Shown one piece after another: positions 49,351 to 59,972 of a stretch of 64,000 nt of DNA. A program made the translations under genes and the position numbers. How positions within the stretch are numbered: position 1 is the stretch's first letter; the number at the start of each line of letters is the position of its first letter. The stretch comes from Cephalotus follicularis (Eukaryota > Streptophyta > Magnoliopsida > Oxalidales > Cephalotaceae), in contig BDDD01000550.1 in assembly GCA_001972305.1 (NCBI GenBank), positions 225,116 through 289,115 of the forward strand, given 5' to 3'. A model generated the notes under the pieces. It saw only the letters and a program-made list of their open reading frames with translations, did no database searches and was not told where the DNA came from.

Positions 49351-51956
49351 TGTCACACCCCATTATTTCATTTACATTAGACAAGCATATATGGTGATAT
49401 CAGGAATAAGCATAATAATCCAGCACTCTCATAACAAATCAAATACATAAGCGGAAGCAGTCATCTGGATTATAAAACATAAGTCATCCGCACGCATCCC
49501 ATACTACGTGCGGGTACAAACCAACCAAATTATCCTTATACATAAGAAAGTACAACCGTAACACGGAGCGTGATCCGTTCGATACAACACAATACATCAA
49601 AAGAAATAACAAGCTTAAGATAGAAAGTAGAAGCTCTCCAAGCTTCGGCAGCAATCTCCAAATGTCCTTGCTTAATCTAAAATTGTAGGGGTTAGCCGTT
49701 GTCCTCACTTGGCTAAGTAGGAAGATAATGCATGCTAAGGAATATATGGATGCAACATGTATGATACTTTATATTGAAATATCATTTAAGTATGCCAATA
49801 TATAAGCAATCATGCCAAGTGGCCATAGACAAAACAATGCAAGAATACCGCTCAAGGGTACAATCAATTCATACAGTGGTTTGGGTGTCACATGTCGCTA
49901 ACTCCTAGCACCAACTGCGCACCACCTATCTATCACCCTACACTCCGAAGATGATAGATCTGGTAACAATTACTACCAGCGTTAGCGGGAAGTTTAACAA
50001 TAAGAACTGCAATGCAGACAGTTTTGGGTGTGTACTCTAGCCAACTCCTAGCACATAGGACCATCTCCGTTAGCCAGTGACATCTGCCATCACTCGACTA
50101 ATCGGCAATAACAAGGACAATCAATTAAATCATTTCAGTTCAATAGTAATATCACATATATATATAATATGCAATATTAAGTGTTTTCTTTAGAAACATA
50201 TAACAATTCAGTGATCGTACATCTCATAAGAGGAAAACGATATCAATACAGTAGTGGTTTCCAATTGGGAAACAAAACAGTAGGTACCTCATATAGGAGG
50301 AAAATCAGTAGTTCGTTTAGCAATAATCTTTCATTTGAAATGATAGTTAATATCATAAATTGTGCATATAGCACATAGTTTGTTCAATTTGTGTAAATAT
50401 GAAATCAATAGGGTTTGTAACAGTCACTAGTATATACCAATTAACAATAGCATATACGGAAACAATATCAAAACAGTAGCAATTCAAATTAAGGTCAAAC
50501 AGGTCCTATATCAGAACTTTAACCCAGGACAGTCGGCTGTTCTCAAGAACAGTCGGCTGTTTTGGTTGAGCAGTCGACTGTTTTCCCTTGACAGTCGACT
50601 GGATGCATTGAGTAGTCGACTGTCATGAAGAACAGCCGACTGCTTCTGCCCAGAAATGAAGACAGTAGCAGGTTGTCTAAATTTCAATGTCCAATTTCTA
50701 ACCAATCCAACACATGCAATCATACAGAAAATAAACATACATGATATGCATAAAATATCTTCCATAAACATGTCATTACCTCTACCTCAAATGAAATCCC
50801 AAGATCAATTGGAATTGATCTTTCTCGTTGAGTTTCCAAGCTTTTCACCAACAATCTTTTAATTCCAGCAGGTTCAATCTATGCATGCATGTTTACGGAC
50901 ACATGCATTAGTACCAGTAGGTTTCAGTAATTCCTCATGACAACTACAACTCAAATAGTGGTTATTCACTAGTTCATTAAGTCTATAAATTTCCCTTTTT
51001 CAACTTACCTTTGAACTCTTTGTCAATTATATTCCACTTAACTGGTTGACAGTAAATGTATATATATCAGAAAGCCTATATCATGACAACTAATATCAAC
51101 CACAATTCGAATTAGAGTTGTTAACAATCCTCAAAGCTTCATGCTCATGTTTCTTCCTCCCTTTCATTATCATTTCAATTCAATTCTAGAAACTGTTAAT
51201 CCTTTACCATGTTAATAGAGGATAACTAACCTTCCTAGTTACATCATTAACAGTACTATTTAAGCAGGGAGCTCGAATTTGAACTTACCACGAGAAGTCC
51301 AAAGCTTCCAAGTCCCCTTTTGCACTCTAAGCTTTCAATTCCCACTTGGAGCTCCAATCCATCAACATGCAAGCTCCAATGATTTTCCAACCACTCTCCT
51401 CTATCTCTAGTGTTTTTCTAACACACACACACACAGCTCTAACAGCTGATATAAAGCTTTGAATTCGCCAGGTCCATTACTCACTCTTCTCTCCTTTCCT
51501 TCTCTCTCTCACATGCATCCCTCTTTCTCACCTTTCTCTCTTGACTTTTCAGTTTGCAGGTTGCAGGTGGAATAGAAGACATGCAAGCACTCTATTTTGC
51601 ATGCTCTGGTAGCTTACTGTCACGCATGACACCTGCCCCTCATGCAATGCCCTCTTTGTTCAGTCTCACAGGCATGCACAGACAACTGTTCTGTACCGAT
51701 CCAGTCGACTGTCTTCAACAGGCAGTCGATTGTCCACTCTCGCCTCGGACAGTCGACTGTTCCCCTGTGATAGTCGGCTATCTATGGCTGTTTTAGGGTT
51801 TCTTAAGATTGATACTTCATCAATTGTACATCCATTCATACCAAGCAATTACCAATCACAGAAATTATTATAATTGAACAAATAATTCAATTAAAAATGT
51901 ATATTTATTTTAACAATGGAATTCAATATACACTAATTGAATTTGCGATTATTACA
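49351..51956 (-). mobile_element. Solo LTR, GTCGAC-array family (2606 bp), nested in element A
   Basis: It runs from TGTCACACCCC to CGATTATTACA. Its flanks are AAACC (49346-49350) and AAAGC (51957-51961), a TSD with one mismatch. It resembles 36075-38907 throughout, including the GGGGTTAGCCGTTGTCCTC phrase. CAGTCGACTG clusters lie at about 50528-50645 and 51700-51782. It entered element A and is therefore younger than it. Confidence 0.9.
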
Positions 51957-52455
51957 AAAGCTATGCTGATGTTCATCGCAGAGGCTTGGAGTTTAGTATT
52001 GGTGACCATGTTTTTCTCAAAGTGTCGCCCACTAAAGGAGTCATGAGATACAGGAAGAAAGGAAAGCTTTCTCCTATTTTTGTTGGACCTTTTGAGGTAT
52101 TGGATCGGATTGGCCGACTTGCTTACAGGCTTGCCTTGCCTCCAGCATTGTCGGGAGTGCACGATGTGTTCCATCTTTCTCAGTTGAGGAGATATGTTCG
52201 AGATCCTTCACACATCATTGAGTATGGTTAGATTCAGTTGGAACCTGACTTATCGTTTACAGAGACTCCTATACAGATTGTTGACCGACAGATCAGAGTA
52301 TTGAGGAACAAGACCATCCATTTGGTTAGTGTTCTATGGCAGTATCATGGTTCTATGGAGCGCACCTGGGAGCGCGAGGATGATATGAGAGAGACATATC
52401 CTTTCCTATTTGATTGATTGATCGTTTGACCGATGAATCTGGGGACCAGATTCCT
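51957..52455 (+). pseudogene. Element A integrase end with GPY module and chromodomain
   Basis: The sequence resumes with the YADVHRRG region, then the GPY/F module (FVGPFEVLDRIGRLAYRLALPP) and a group II chromodomain-like tail (QIVDRQIRVLRNKTI, YHGSMERTWEREDDMRE) near 52266-52413. In the family the chromodomain is thought to steer integration to heterochromatin. This tail supports the Tekay/Del call. Confidence 0.85.
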
Positions 52456-52470
52456 TTAAGAAGGGGAGAA
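52456..52470 (+). other. Element A polypurine tract
   Basis: TTAAGAAGGGGAGAA ends at the 3' LTR start. Confidence 0.9.
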
Positions 52471-54883
52471 TGTGACGACCCGAATTCCCTTTTGTACTGT
52501 TCATGCATACTTTGTACCGTATTGGACCATACTGAATTGTATTGAATTGAGGTATTCTTATACCTATTGATATTGTATTGATCATATGCATGTATAGTCG
52601 GGATTTCGGGCTGAGTTTCGGAGAATTGACCGAATCGACTATATAAGTTAATTCCTTTGTCATTTCTCTCATTCTCACCATTCATCCTTCTCTCTCTATC
52701 CTTCTCCCTCTCTCTCTAGCTGAGCAGCCTCCATCTTCCACCATTGCAGCCCCGAATTGCATCTCCATCGACAAGAACAGCAATTGCAAAGAGTGAATTG
52801 GTGATTGAACGGCATAGCAACCGATTGAGTGATTGGAAGCTCAACTTTTGAAGCTTCAGTGATAGGTAGGACTTCTTTATTGAATTGCCTATTTGTTTAT
52901 TGATTGATTGACTGAATTGCATGATTGATTGAGTGATTGAGTGATTGAATTGAGTGAATTGAGGTTTTTAGGGTTTATAGCTAATCCTTGACCTAATTGT
53001 TAATTAAAGGATTGAAATTGAATTTGGAAGGTTGTAACTAGTCTTAATAACCTCAAATGATTGATTTTAAACCTTGGTTTTCAAAGAATGGATTTAAATT
53101 GGATTTTGGCTTGAGATTGGCCCCATTTTCTGCCTAAAAATCGACTCTGCCCGAGAAAGACATCGTCCCTTAGCCCAAAGACGTCGATGTCTTTTTCATC
53201 TGAGTGCTATATCCTTGATTCTGCAGCAAAGACATTGAAGTCTTTCAAAGACGTCGACGTCTTTGCCTCGAGATGTCTCTCCCCTGGAAAGACATCGATG
53301 CCGAACATCGATGCGCATTCTCAGGCTATTTTTATTGAAAAGCGTCGACGCCTTTCTACAAGGACGTCAACGTCTTTGGCCAGTTCTCTACATATATAGG
53401 GAAACACATCGACGTCTTTCAAAGACATTGACGTCTTTCCACCGTTTTCAAAAGGAGTCGATGTCTTTCACCAAAGACATCGACGCTTAATGCACTGAAA
53501 GGAGTTTTTAACTGTTTTAAAGCTAGTTTTCCACTTCTTTTCACATCGCCACTTGACCGGAGCCTCACTTGAGGTGTTCAAGTGTTTGAAAATAGTTTTA
53601 ATGATTGCACTGACCGATTGATTGCTTGAGTCATGAGTGTTGCTGTGTGTCTAAGTCGGTAAAATGGACGCACGTTCCCATCCCTCCATTAGGTACCACC
53701 ACTTATCGGCTTTGCTTCGACGTTGTCTTGATACATTGATCGATTGCTTGTGCCATGAGTGTCGTTGTGAGTCTAAGTCGATACGATGGATGCACGTTCC
53801 CATTTCTCCTTTGGACACCACCACTTATTGACTTTACTTATGATTGTATTGACTTGATTGATTGATTTATTGTATTGTATTGTATGGATCCTATAGAGCG
53901 ACCTTGTGATTTACGTCGGCATGTTAGGTCGACCTTGTCCACCTATTCCGTCGATCGTTTCTTGTATTGTATTGTCTTGCTGACGAGCACGATTGATTGA
54001 CAATTGACGCTCGCTGAGGGCCGTAGCTCCCTAACGACATCAGTAGCTCCCTCAGTTGTAGCTCATCGAGATTGTATTGGCCCAGCCATAGGCTGGAAGA
54101 TCTATGTGTTCCAGACCTGATCAGTCTGAGAACCGTAGGTAGATCTCCCACCCTTTTTGAAGGATTACCTTATGTGGGATTGATCACTGCTAACTGATTG
54201 ACACTGAATTGATATCGGTCGCATGCTCTATAGGATATTGATTGATTGATTGGGTGTTTCATACACCACCATTGAGTGTCTGCCATTGATTGATTGATTG
54301 TTTGTTATAGATCCTATATGTATGCTCTGTTATGGGCCATTGTCATACGGGTAGTCTGATCGCCAATTGTACATATACATTTGCCATATCATGCATTGAT
54401 ACTGTACACTGCACATTGATATTATATTGATTGTCACCGATATTGCACATTGTACATGCAAAGATGCTGCATGGGGTTTCTGCTTAGCCAGTGTGGCTAA
54501 CCCCATCTTTCGGGGTGGGGCTGTGTTGTACCTTTGTGTGCGGCATAGTTAGGGCAGCAGGTAGCAGCGGACAAAAGGACTGAAGACTCGAATGATCGCA
54601 TGACTGCTTGGGTACCGCAGGACTGGTTGTGAGATTTTAGTGAAGTTGGAATGTACTGTATCGTAATACTGTATTGAAGGATTGATAATGTATTGAAAAA
54701 GACTGTATTGTAAAAGATTTGCATTGTACTGTATGGATGGATTTGTATTGTATCTTCTGCAAGTGTTATATATTGCAAAGTTTTAAGTTTTCCGCATTTT
54801 TATATTGCTAGTCCCGACCATTGTATTGTGTATTGGATTGAGAGTAATGCCACGTGTCCGCCCTGCGGGTGCGGGGTGTTACA
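52471..54883 (+). repeat. Element A 3' LTR
   Basis: This 2413-bp sequence runs TGTGACGACCC...GGGGTGTTACA and is followed by TACCT. The palindrome array lies at about 53150-53490. Frames inside it are non-coding by-products shared by all copies of the family. Confidence 0.92.
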
Positions 54884-54888
54884 TACCT

Positions 54889-56382
54889 ACTGCACTTCAT
54901 GCACCCAACCAAGCTGTGGTGTTCCATGCGTTGCCATGCCCTGCCTCCCGAGCGTATGTGTCCAAGCACGAGAATGCGAGGTGATGCACTTTGGCATCAT
55001 GTGCACTAACTGTGCATCCTTCCATATTACGCCTGAGCAAGGCATGGTACCGAACACCCATATTCCATGAGCCGAGTAGCCATGGCGTGAACCTACTGAA
55101 CTCCCCAGTGAAATGCCGAGCTCTCCACTTTGTATGCATGCATCACCAAGCATGTAACGCCATGCATCTGAGCATGGAATGGAAAGTGTCGAGCTCACCG
55201 CACTTCCACACCCAAGCTGCCGTGGTGCCGAGGAGCCCATGCCCGACCTGCCATCATGTTGAGCTCCCATACCCGAGCTGCCGTGGTGCCGAGGTGCACA
55301 AGTGTTGAGCTGGCTATGTGCCTAGGTGCGGTGGTCATGCACCGGGGTGACTACTGTGTAGACATGCCAGAGATGCCAAAGCATTAGAGGTGCCTTGTGC
55401 CTAGATGACCATATACCGAGGACACACTATGAGGAGCCACTACCCGAGCTCCCATGCCCAAGCTGCCAGCTGCCGAGGTGCCAAATGTCAGTGCTCTTCT
55501 CTGCCATGCGCCGAGGTGAAGAGCTCTCCACGGAAATGGTGCTAAGCATTGCTGCGTGAACACCACGAGCATGCAAGGTGTAGCGTCTTAACCCACCATG
55601 CACCGTACATGCCGAGGATCCATCGCCAGTGGACACACATGCGTCCTGTCCACTGCAAGCGCCAAAGAGCCACGCGCTGAGATTCCTTGCTTCCCAGGCA
55701 TGCAATGTTCGGCACTCATGCGCTGAGCTCCCTATGCATGCGACCTTAGCATGCAACATAGGCTCCCAACCACTGCCATCGCCATCCTATAAGCCCGAGC
55801 ACCCCTGTCGAGCTCTACTGTCAAAGCGCCCGAGCTCCATGTAAGCACCTAAGGTGCCGTGGTCATGCCGAGGTGACATGTCGAGCTGCCAAGGCGCCGA
55901 GGAGCACAAGTGCTGAGCTCCGTGCCCGAGCACGATACCTGCCAAGCTCCACCCCCAGTATTCGAGCACGGCAGCCATGGCAGAGGTGCCATGCACGCCA
56001 TGCACTGCACTACCCGAGCTCAGAAAGTGTGATTTCCAAAGTATGCTTTCGTGCACTATGCATGCGTTCCGAGCTCCCGTCCAACGCCGAGCTTATCCTC
56101 TGCCATGCATGCCACAACGCCGAGCTCGTCCTCTGCCATGCGCCCAAGCTCTCACTGCATACGTTACCAGCATGCAACATCGACTGCCGAGGCTATCCAA
56201 GCATGGTATCCATGCGCCATGCACTCAACCCCTCCTCTGCCATGCATATGCCGTCTCTTCCCAGGCATCCCGAGCAGTGTGCCATGGCCTATCGTCCCTA
56301 TGCCAAACAATGTGCTCTTGCACGTGCCCATACAGGCATGATACGTGAGTGGCACTGCTCCCCGATGACTTCTCCATATTAA
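54889..56382. repeat. GC-rich tract of CCGAG / GAGCTC / GCATGC motifs, no gene
   Basis: About 1.5 kb is sharply richer in GC than its surroundings. It is built from short recurring words: GCCGAGGTGCC, CCGAGCTCC, GCCATGC, GCATGC and GAGCTC. Several overlapping frames are open on both strands (for example 55873-56382 plus), as expected from biased composition, and none shows a domain. It begins right after the element A TSD and may belong to sequence E. It ends where ECV-3 leader sequence starts. Confidence 0.6.
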
Positions 56383-56858
56383 AGTTTCTAAACATCTGGG
56401 TAGGATTACGGTTTGACTATTCCTAGGTTTGTAGATACTTGTAGGTTGTTGGGGTGGTAAGGGCAGACGGAGTGTAAGTCCCGTTGAGACCATCGAAAGT
56501 ATACATACTGAGGTATTTCTACTGAGGCAGAGGATTGTCTTTATATTTGAACGTAGTGAAACAAAAACTTTAAAATCATTAGTAATAAATATATTGTATA
56601 GGGCTATGTCTTCGAGAACATTTAGTGGTTCAGAAACTAGTAATAATTTAAATAGAGATAAAGAATTAGATGAAAGAATAAAACAAAGGCAAAATAAGAA
56701 ACTTCCAAAGATTTCAAAGATTTCAATCGAAAAAATTGATAAAAGAATTCAAAGAATTGATCAAACTACAAAAATTACTAAGAATAAACAAAATATTCAA
56801 TTATTAGATAAAGCAAGATAAAAAATTAAAAATACCAAATCAAAAAATTTATAACAAT

Positions 56859-56900
56859 TGCTATTATTGTGGAAAGCCTAATCATATTGCAAAATATTGT
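56859..56900 (+). pseudogene. ECV-3 CCHC zinc knuckle
   Basis: The plus strand encodes CYYCGKPNHIAKYC about 250 bp after the polyprotein start, the same arrangement as in ECV-2. Confidence 0.8.
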
Positions 56901-57039
56901 TACACTAGATTAGAAATTAAAAACCAAGAGAAATCTAAAAATCAAACTAATACTACTAAAATCAAAGAATCTCCAGATTTAGAAACCATTTCCCCCACAC
57001 ACTCTGAAATAAAACTTATGCCAATTAAAAAAGATAAAC

Positions 57040-57470
57040 CATTTGAAATCAATAAAGATTTTATTAGAAAAAAAAAATTAGAAGTAAATATATTTGCAAA
57101 AAAGAAACATATTCTTTAAAATTTATTCTGAAAATGAACAAAACGATATTCGAACTGCATGGTATGAGTTCATGATTCAAATCAAGTCTCATGTTATGTT
57201 TTTCGACTATTTACCTATTTACATTAGTCAAAAGGAAAACGAATCAATTAAATTTGATGAACCATTTGAAATTAACAAAGATTTGATAAGAAAAAATTTC
57301 TTTCAAGAAAAATATTTACAAAAAAAGAAACAAATTCTTTAAAAAATATTCTGAAGAAGAACAAAATAATATTCGAAAATCATGGTATGAGATCATGATT
57401 AAGATCAAGAATCATGTTATGTTTTTTTACTATTTACCAATTTATATTAGTCAACAACATAACCAAAAAG
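57040..57470 (+). repeat. Duplicated HVMFFDYL module in ECV-3
   Basis: Two diverged copies of the module PFEINKDLIR...KSHVMFFDYLPIYISQ lie head-to-tail with a period of roughly 210 bp, against 170 bp in ECV-2. The copies differ more from each other than the ECV-2 pair, so the two duplications look independent or of different age. Confidence 0.7.
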
Positions 57471-58300
57471 AAAAAGATCTTGAAGAAGAAAAAATTTTAC
57501 AAGATAGAGATTTAAAAAATAAAAATCATTTTCAAGAAGAAAACATAACATTAAAAGGAAAAAAGAATAAGTATTTTCTTACAGAAACAATTAACGATGA
57601 AAATATTTATTCATTGTCTAAAGAAGTTGAAACTAGTAAAATTCAAACAACTCCTTTACAAATTGAAAAAATTAAGACATCATTAATTACACATGAAATT
57701 GAAAAAAATAATGAACAAACTTCTAAGGAAGAAACTGAATGTTTCCAACATCGAGATTCTTCAATACAAGAAATTAATAACTCTTCTTTAGATTCTGAAC
57801 AAGAATCTGATGATTCTAACATTGAAATTCACAATTATAAAAAACATTTAGAACAAGAAAATTTTTTTGAAAAAAAAAATATAAATTTAGAAAAAGAAAA
57901 TCAACATTTTCCTACTGAAAAAATTACTAGTATTCAGGAAAGTCATGAGAATAATGATAATAAAAAATTAGAAGAAGTCACATTAGAAATCCAAAATAAT
58001 GAAAATCGAACAAATTGTATGATGAATACTGATAAACAAAAAGAATCTAATTTATTAATACAATTAGCGGATAAGATTGATTACTCATAAATAAAAAGAG
58101 AATATTTATTAACATTACAAGATTTACAAAAAGACATTAAAGATACTAAAAAACAATTACAAAAAATTTAAACAAAAAACAAATAAACAAATTATAGATT
58201 TAAAAGATATTAAAAAATAATTATAAAAATTTGAACAAAAAACAAAGAAACAAATTATACATTTAAAACGTATTTTATTACAAAAATAATCGGCTTCCTC
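57470..58300 (+). pseudogene. ECV-3 acidic coiled-coil region
   Basis: A Glu/Lys/Asn/Ile-rich stretch holds TEKITSIQESHENNDNKKLE near 57915 and the phrase LLIQLADKID near 58055, then Lys/Gln-rich repeats. It corresponds to 33161-34130 in ECV-2. No enzyme motif is present. Confidence 0.65.
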
Positions 58301-58850
58301 TTCTTCTGTTAAAGAAATTAAACCATTTAACCCTATTAAACCAAAAATTCAAGAAGAAACAATAACAAAATCAGTCAATTTAATAGAAAGAATAACATAC
58401 CAAAAATGGAATATTAACATTATTATTACAATTCAATATTCTTTCAAACTTCAAACAATTGTCCTGACAGATTTAGGTGCACAAGTAAATTGTATTCAAG
58501 AGGAATTAATCCCAACAAAATTCTTTGAAAAAACTGAACAAAAATTATCCACTGCTAACGGTGAAAACCTTAGAGTTAAATTCAAAATTTCTGATGTCAA
58601 TATCTGTAATGGAGGTATTTACATCAAACAATCATTTATCCTAGTCAAAGATAATTTAGACATAGAAATAATCCTAGGTCAACCATTTCTAAAACTTATT
58701 AAACCATTTAAAGTAACAAATAAAGGAATTACAACAAAATTATTTCAACAAAATATTCTGTTTACTTTCAATAAAAAACTAATTACTGAAGAAATTAATC
58801 TTCTAAAAACATTATCCATATTTAAAGAACACTCTATAAATTTAATAAGA
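58301..58850 (+). pseudogene. ECV-3 protease region
   Basis: Retropepsin-like landmarks are QVNCIQEELIPTKFFEKTEQ near 58490, LSTANGENLRVKFKI and IILGQPFLKLIKPFKV near 58670. It is broken. Confidence 0.75.
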
Positions 58851-59480
58851 ACAAAAGAAAAACATTTGTCTTTTATGTCAAGTAAAAAACTTGAACAACA
58901 GTTACCCGCTTCACAAATTCATAATAAAAAATTAATTAGGTTTAGCAAATCCGCTTTGAGATATACAACCTTTTATTCAGAAACACCAAGATTAATCATA
59001 AATTATAAACCATTACATATTGTTAGGCATCCTATTACAAACAAAAAAGATTTACTCAAAAGATTAACTAAGTCAGATTCAACTATCCCTTTTAAACATT
59101 AAGAATGGAATGTTAGGTTATTTGATATTCCCAGAAAAATTATGAATGATATATTTATTCCATATTCATCATTTTCAATTGTGAATATTAATGATATTTT
59201 AACATTTTTAAAAGAACAACATTTCAAATACTTATATACATTTTACAAAATTATTCAAACCAACGATTTAGTATTATCAAAAATATATTTATTCATTACA
59301 CATGATAGATTTCTTGGTCATAGTGTACATCAAGGAACTATTACATCCAGTCAAAGATCTATTCTATTTACTATGAAATTTCCAAACATTGAACAATTAC
59401 CAATTTCATCCTTTATTATTTGTTTTAATATTGATACTAACCAAATGTGTCAACAAGCTTTCTCGAGATTACAAGAAATG
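58851..59480 (+). pseudogene. ECV-3 reverse transcriptase remnant
   Basis: Short RT pieces are recognisable (PRLIINYKPLH, NKKDLLKRLT and MNDIFIPYSSFSIVNINDIL). The region is clearly reduced compared with ECV-1. Confidence 0.75.
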
Positions 59481-59497
59481 GAATATATTAAAGATAC

Positions 59498-59972
59498 TTT
59501 ATCTACCACTGAGATAAAGAAGATTATGAGTGACACTTTGTCTCCCACTGAGACAAAGGAAATTATGAGTGGTACTTTATCCTCCACTAAAATAAGGATA
59601 AGATTCCTGCAAAGGGATGAAACATTTGAAAAACATTTACAATCATTATGTGTGCTTGAAAAAATTCTTGTGTGTGATACCACTATCATTTGTTCTGTGC
59701 GCATGAAAACATCGTGTGTGAAAATTCCATTTACAGACAAATTAATATTTAACAATAGTAACCACACTCATCTGAATCCATATAAAAGGGATTCATTCCA
59801 CACTCATCCACCGTATAAAAATTCATCATTTCATACATTCATTGAAAAACACGAAACAATGGAAACACTGACATTCGATAGAGAAACAGAAAGAACAAGA
59901 AAGAGAAAACTTCCATCTCCTATTGAGATAGAAGAAAATGAGAAAAAATCTCTATCCCCCACTGAGATAGAG
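59498..59972 (+). repeat. Hairpin repeats with CCACT-like loop in ECV-3
   Basis: Four clear short inverted repeats share an ACT-containing loop or a variant: 59498-59518 (TTTATCT, ACCACTG, AGATAAA), 59536-59558, 59914-59931 and 59950-59972. A weaker one lies at 59577-59598. Within frame they encode repeated LSPTEI / LSPTET / PSPIEI peptides. ECV-1 keeps two equivalents at 23694-23708 and 23769-23787. Confidence 0.8.

Larger units (their letters stand above)
42583..54883 (+). mobile_element. Element A: two-LTR Tekay/Del chromovirus, broken, TSD TACCT
   Basis: LTRs at 42583-44997 (2415 bp) and 52471-54883 (2413 bp) are bounded by TACCT on both sides (42578-42582 and 54884-54888). The order is LTR, primer site, gag, protease, RT, RNase H, integrase, chromodomain, polypurine tract, LTR. 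A solo LTR of another family sits inside the integrase region. In the 325 bp or so compared by eye the LTRs differ at about eight positions, suggesting an age near a million years. The coding part looks collinear with the family but has several breaks. Confidence 0.92.

Noticed and set aside
55873-56382. 169-codon frame on the plus strand in the GC-rich tract
   Set aside because: Several overlapping frames on both strands are open because of the biased composition. The peptide is low-complexity with no domain and no gene signals.
54889-56382. CpG-island-like promoter of a host gene
   Set aside because: There is no gene-like frame, splice pattern or TATA context nearby. The tract is made of short recurring words and is bordered by repeats on both sides.
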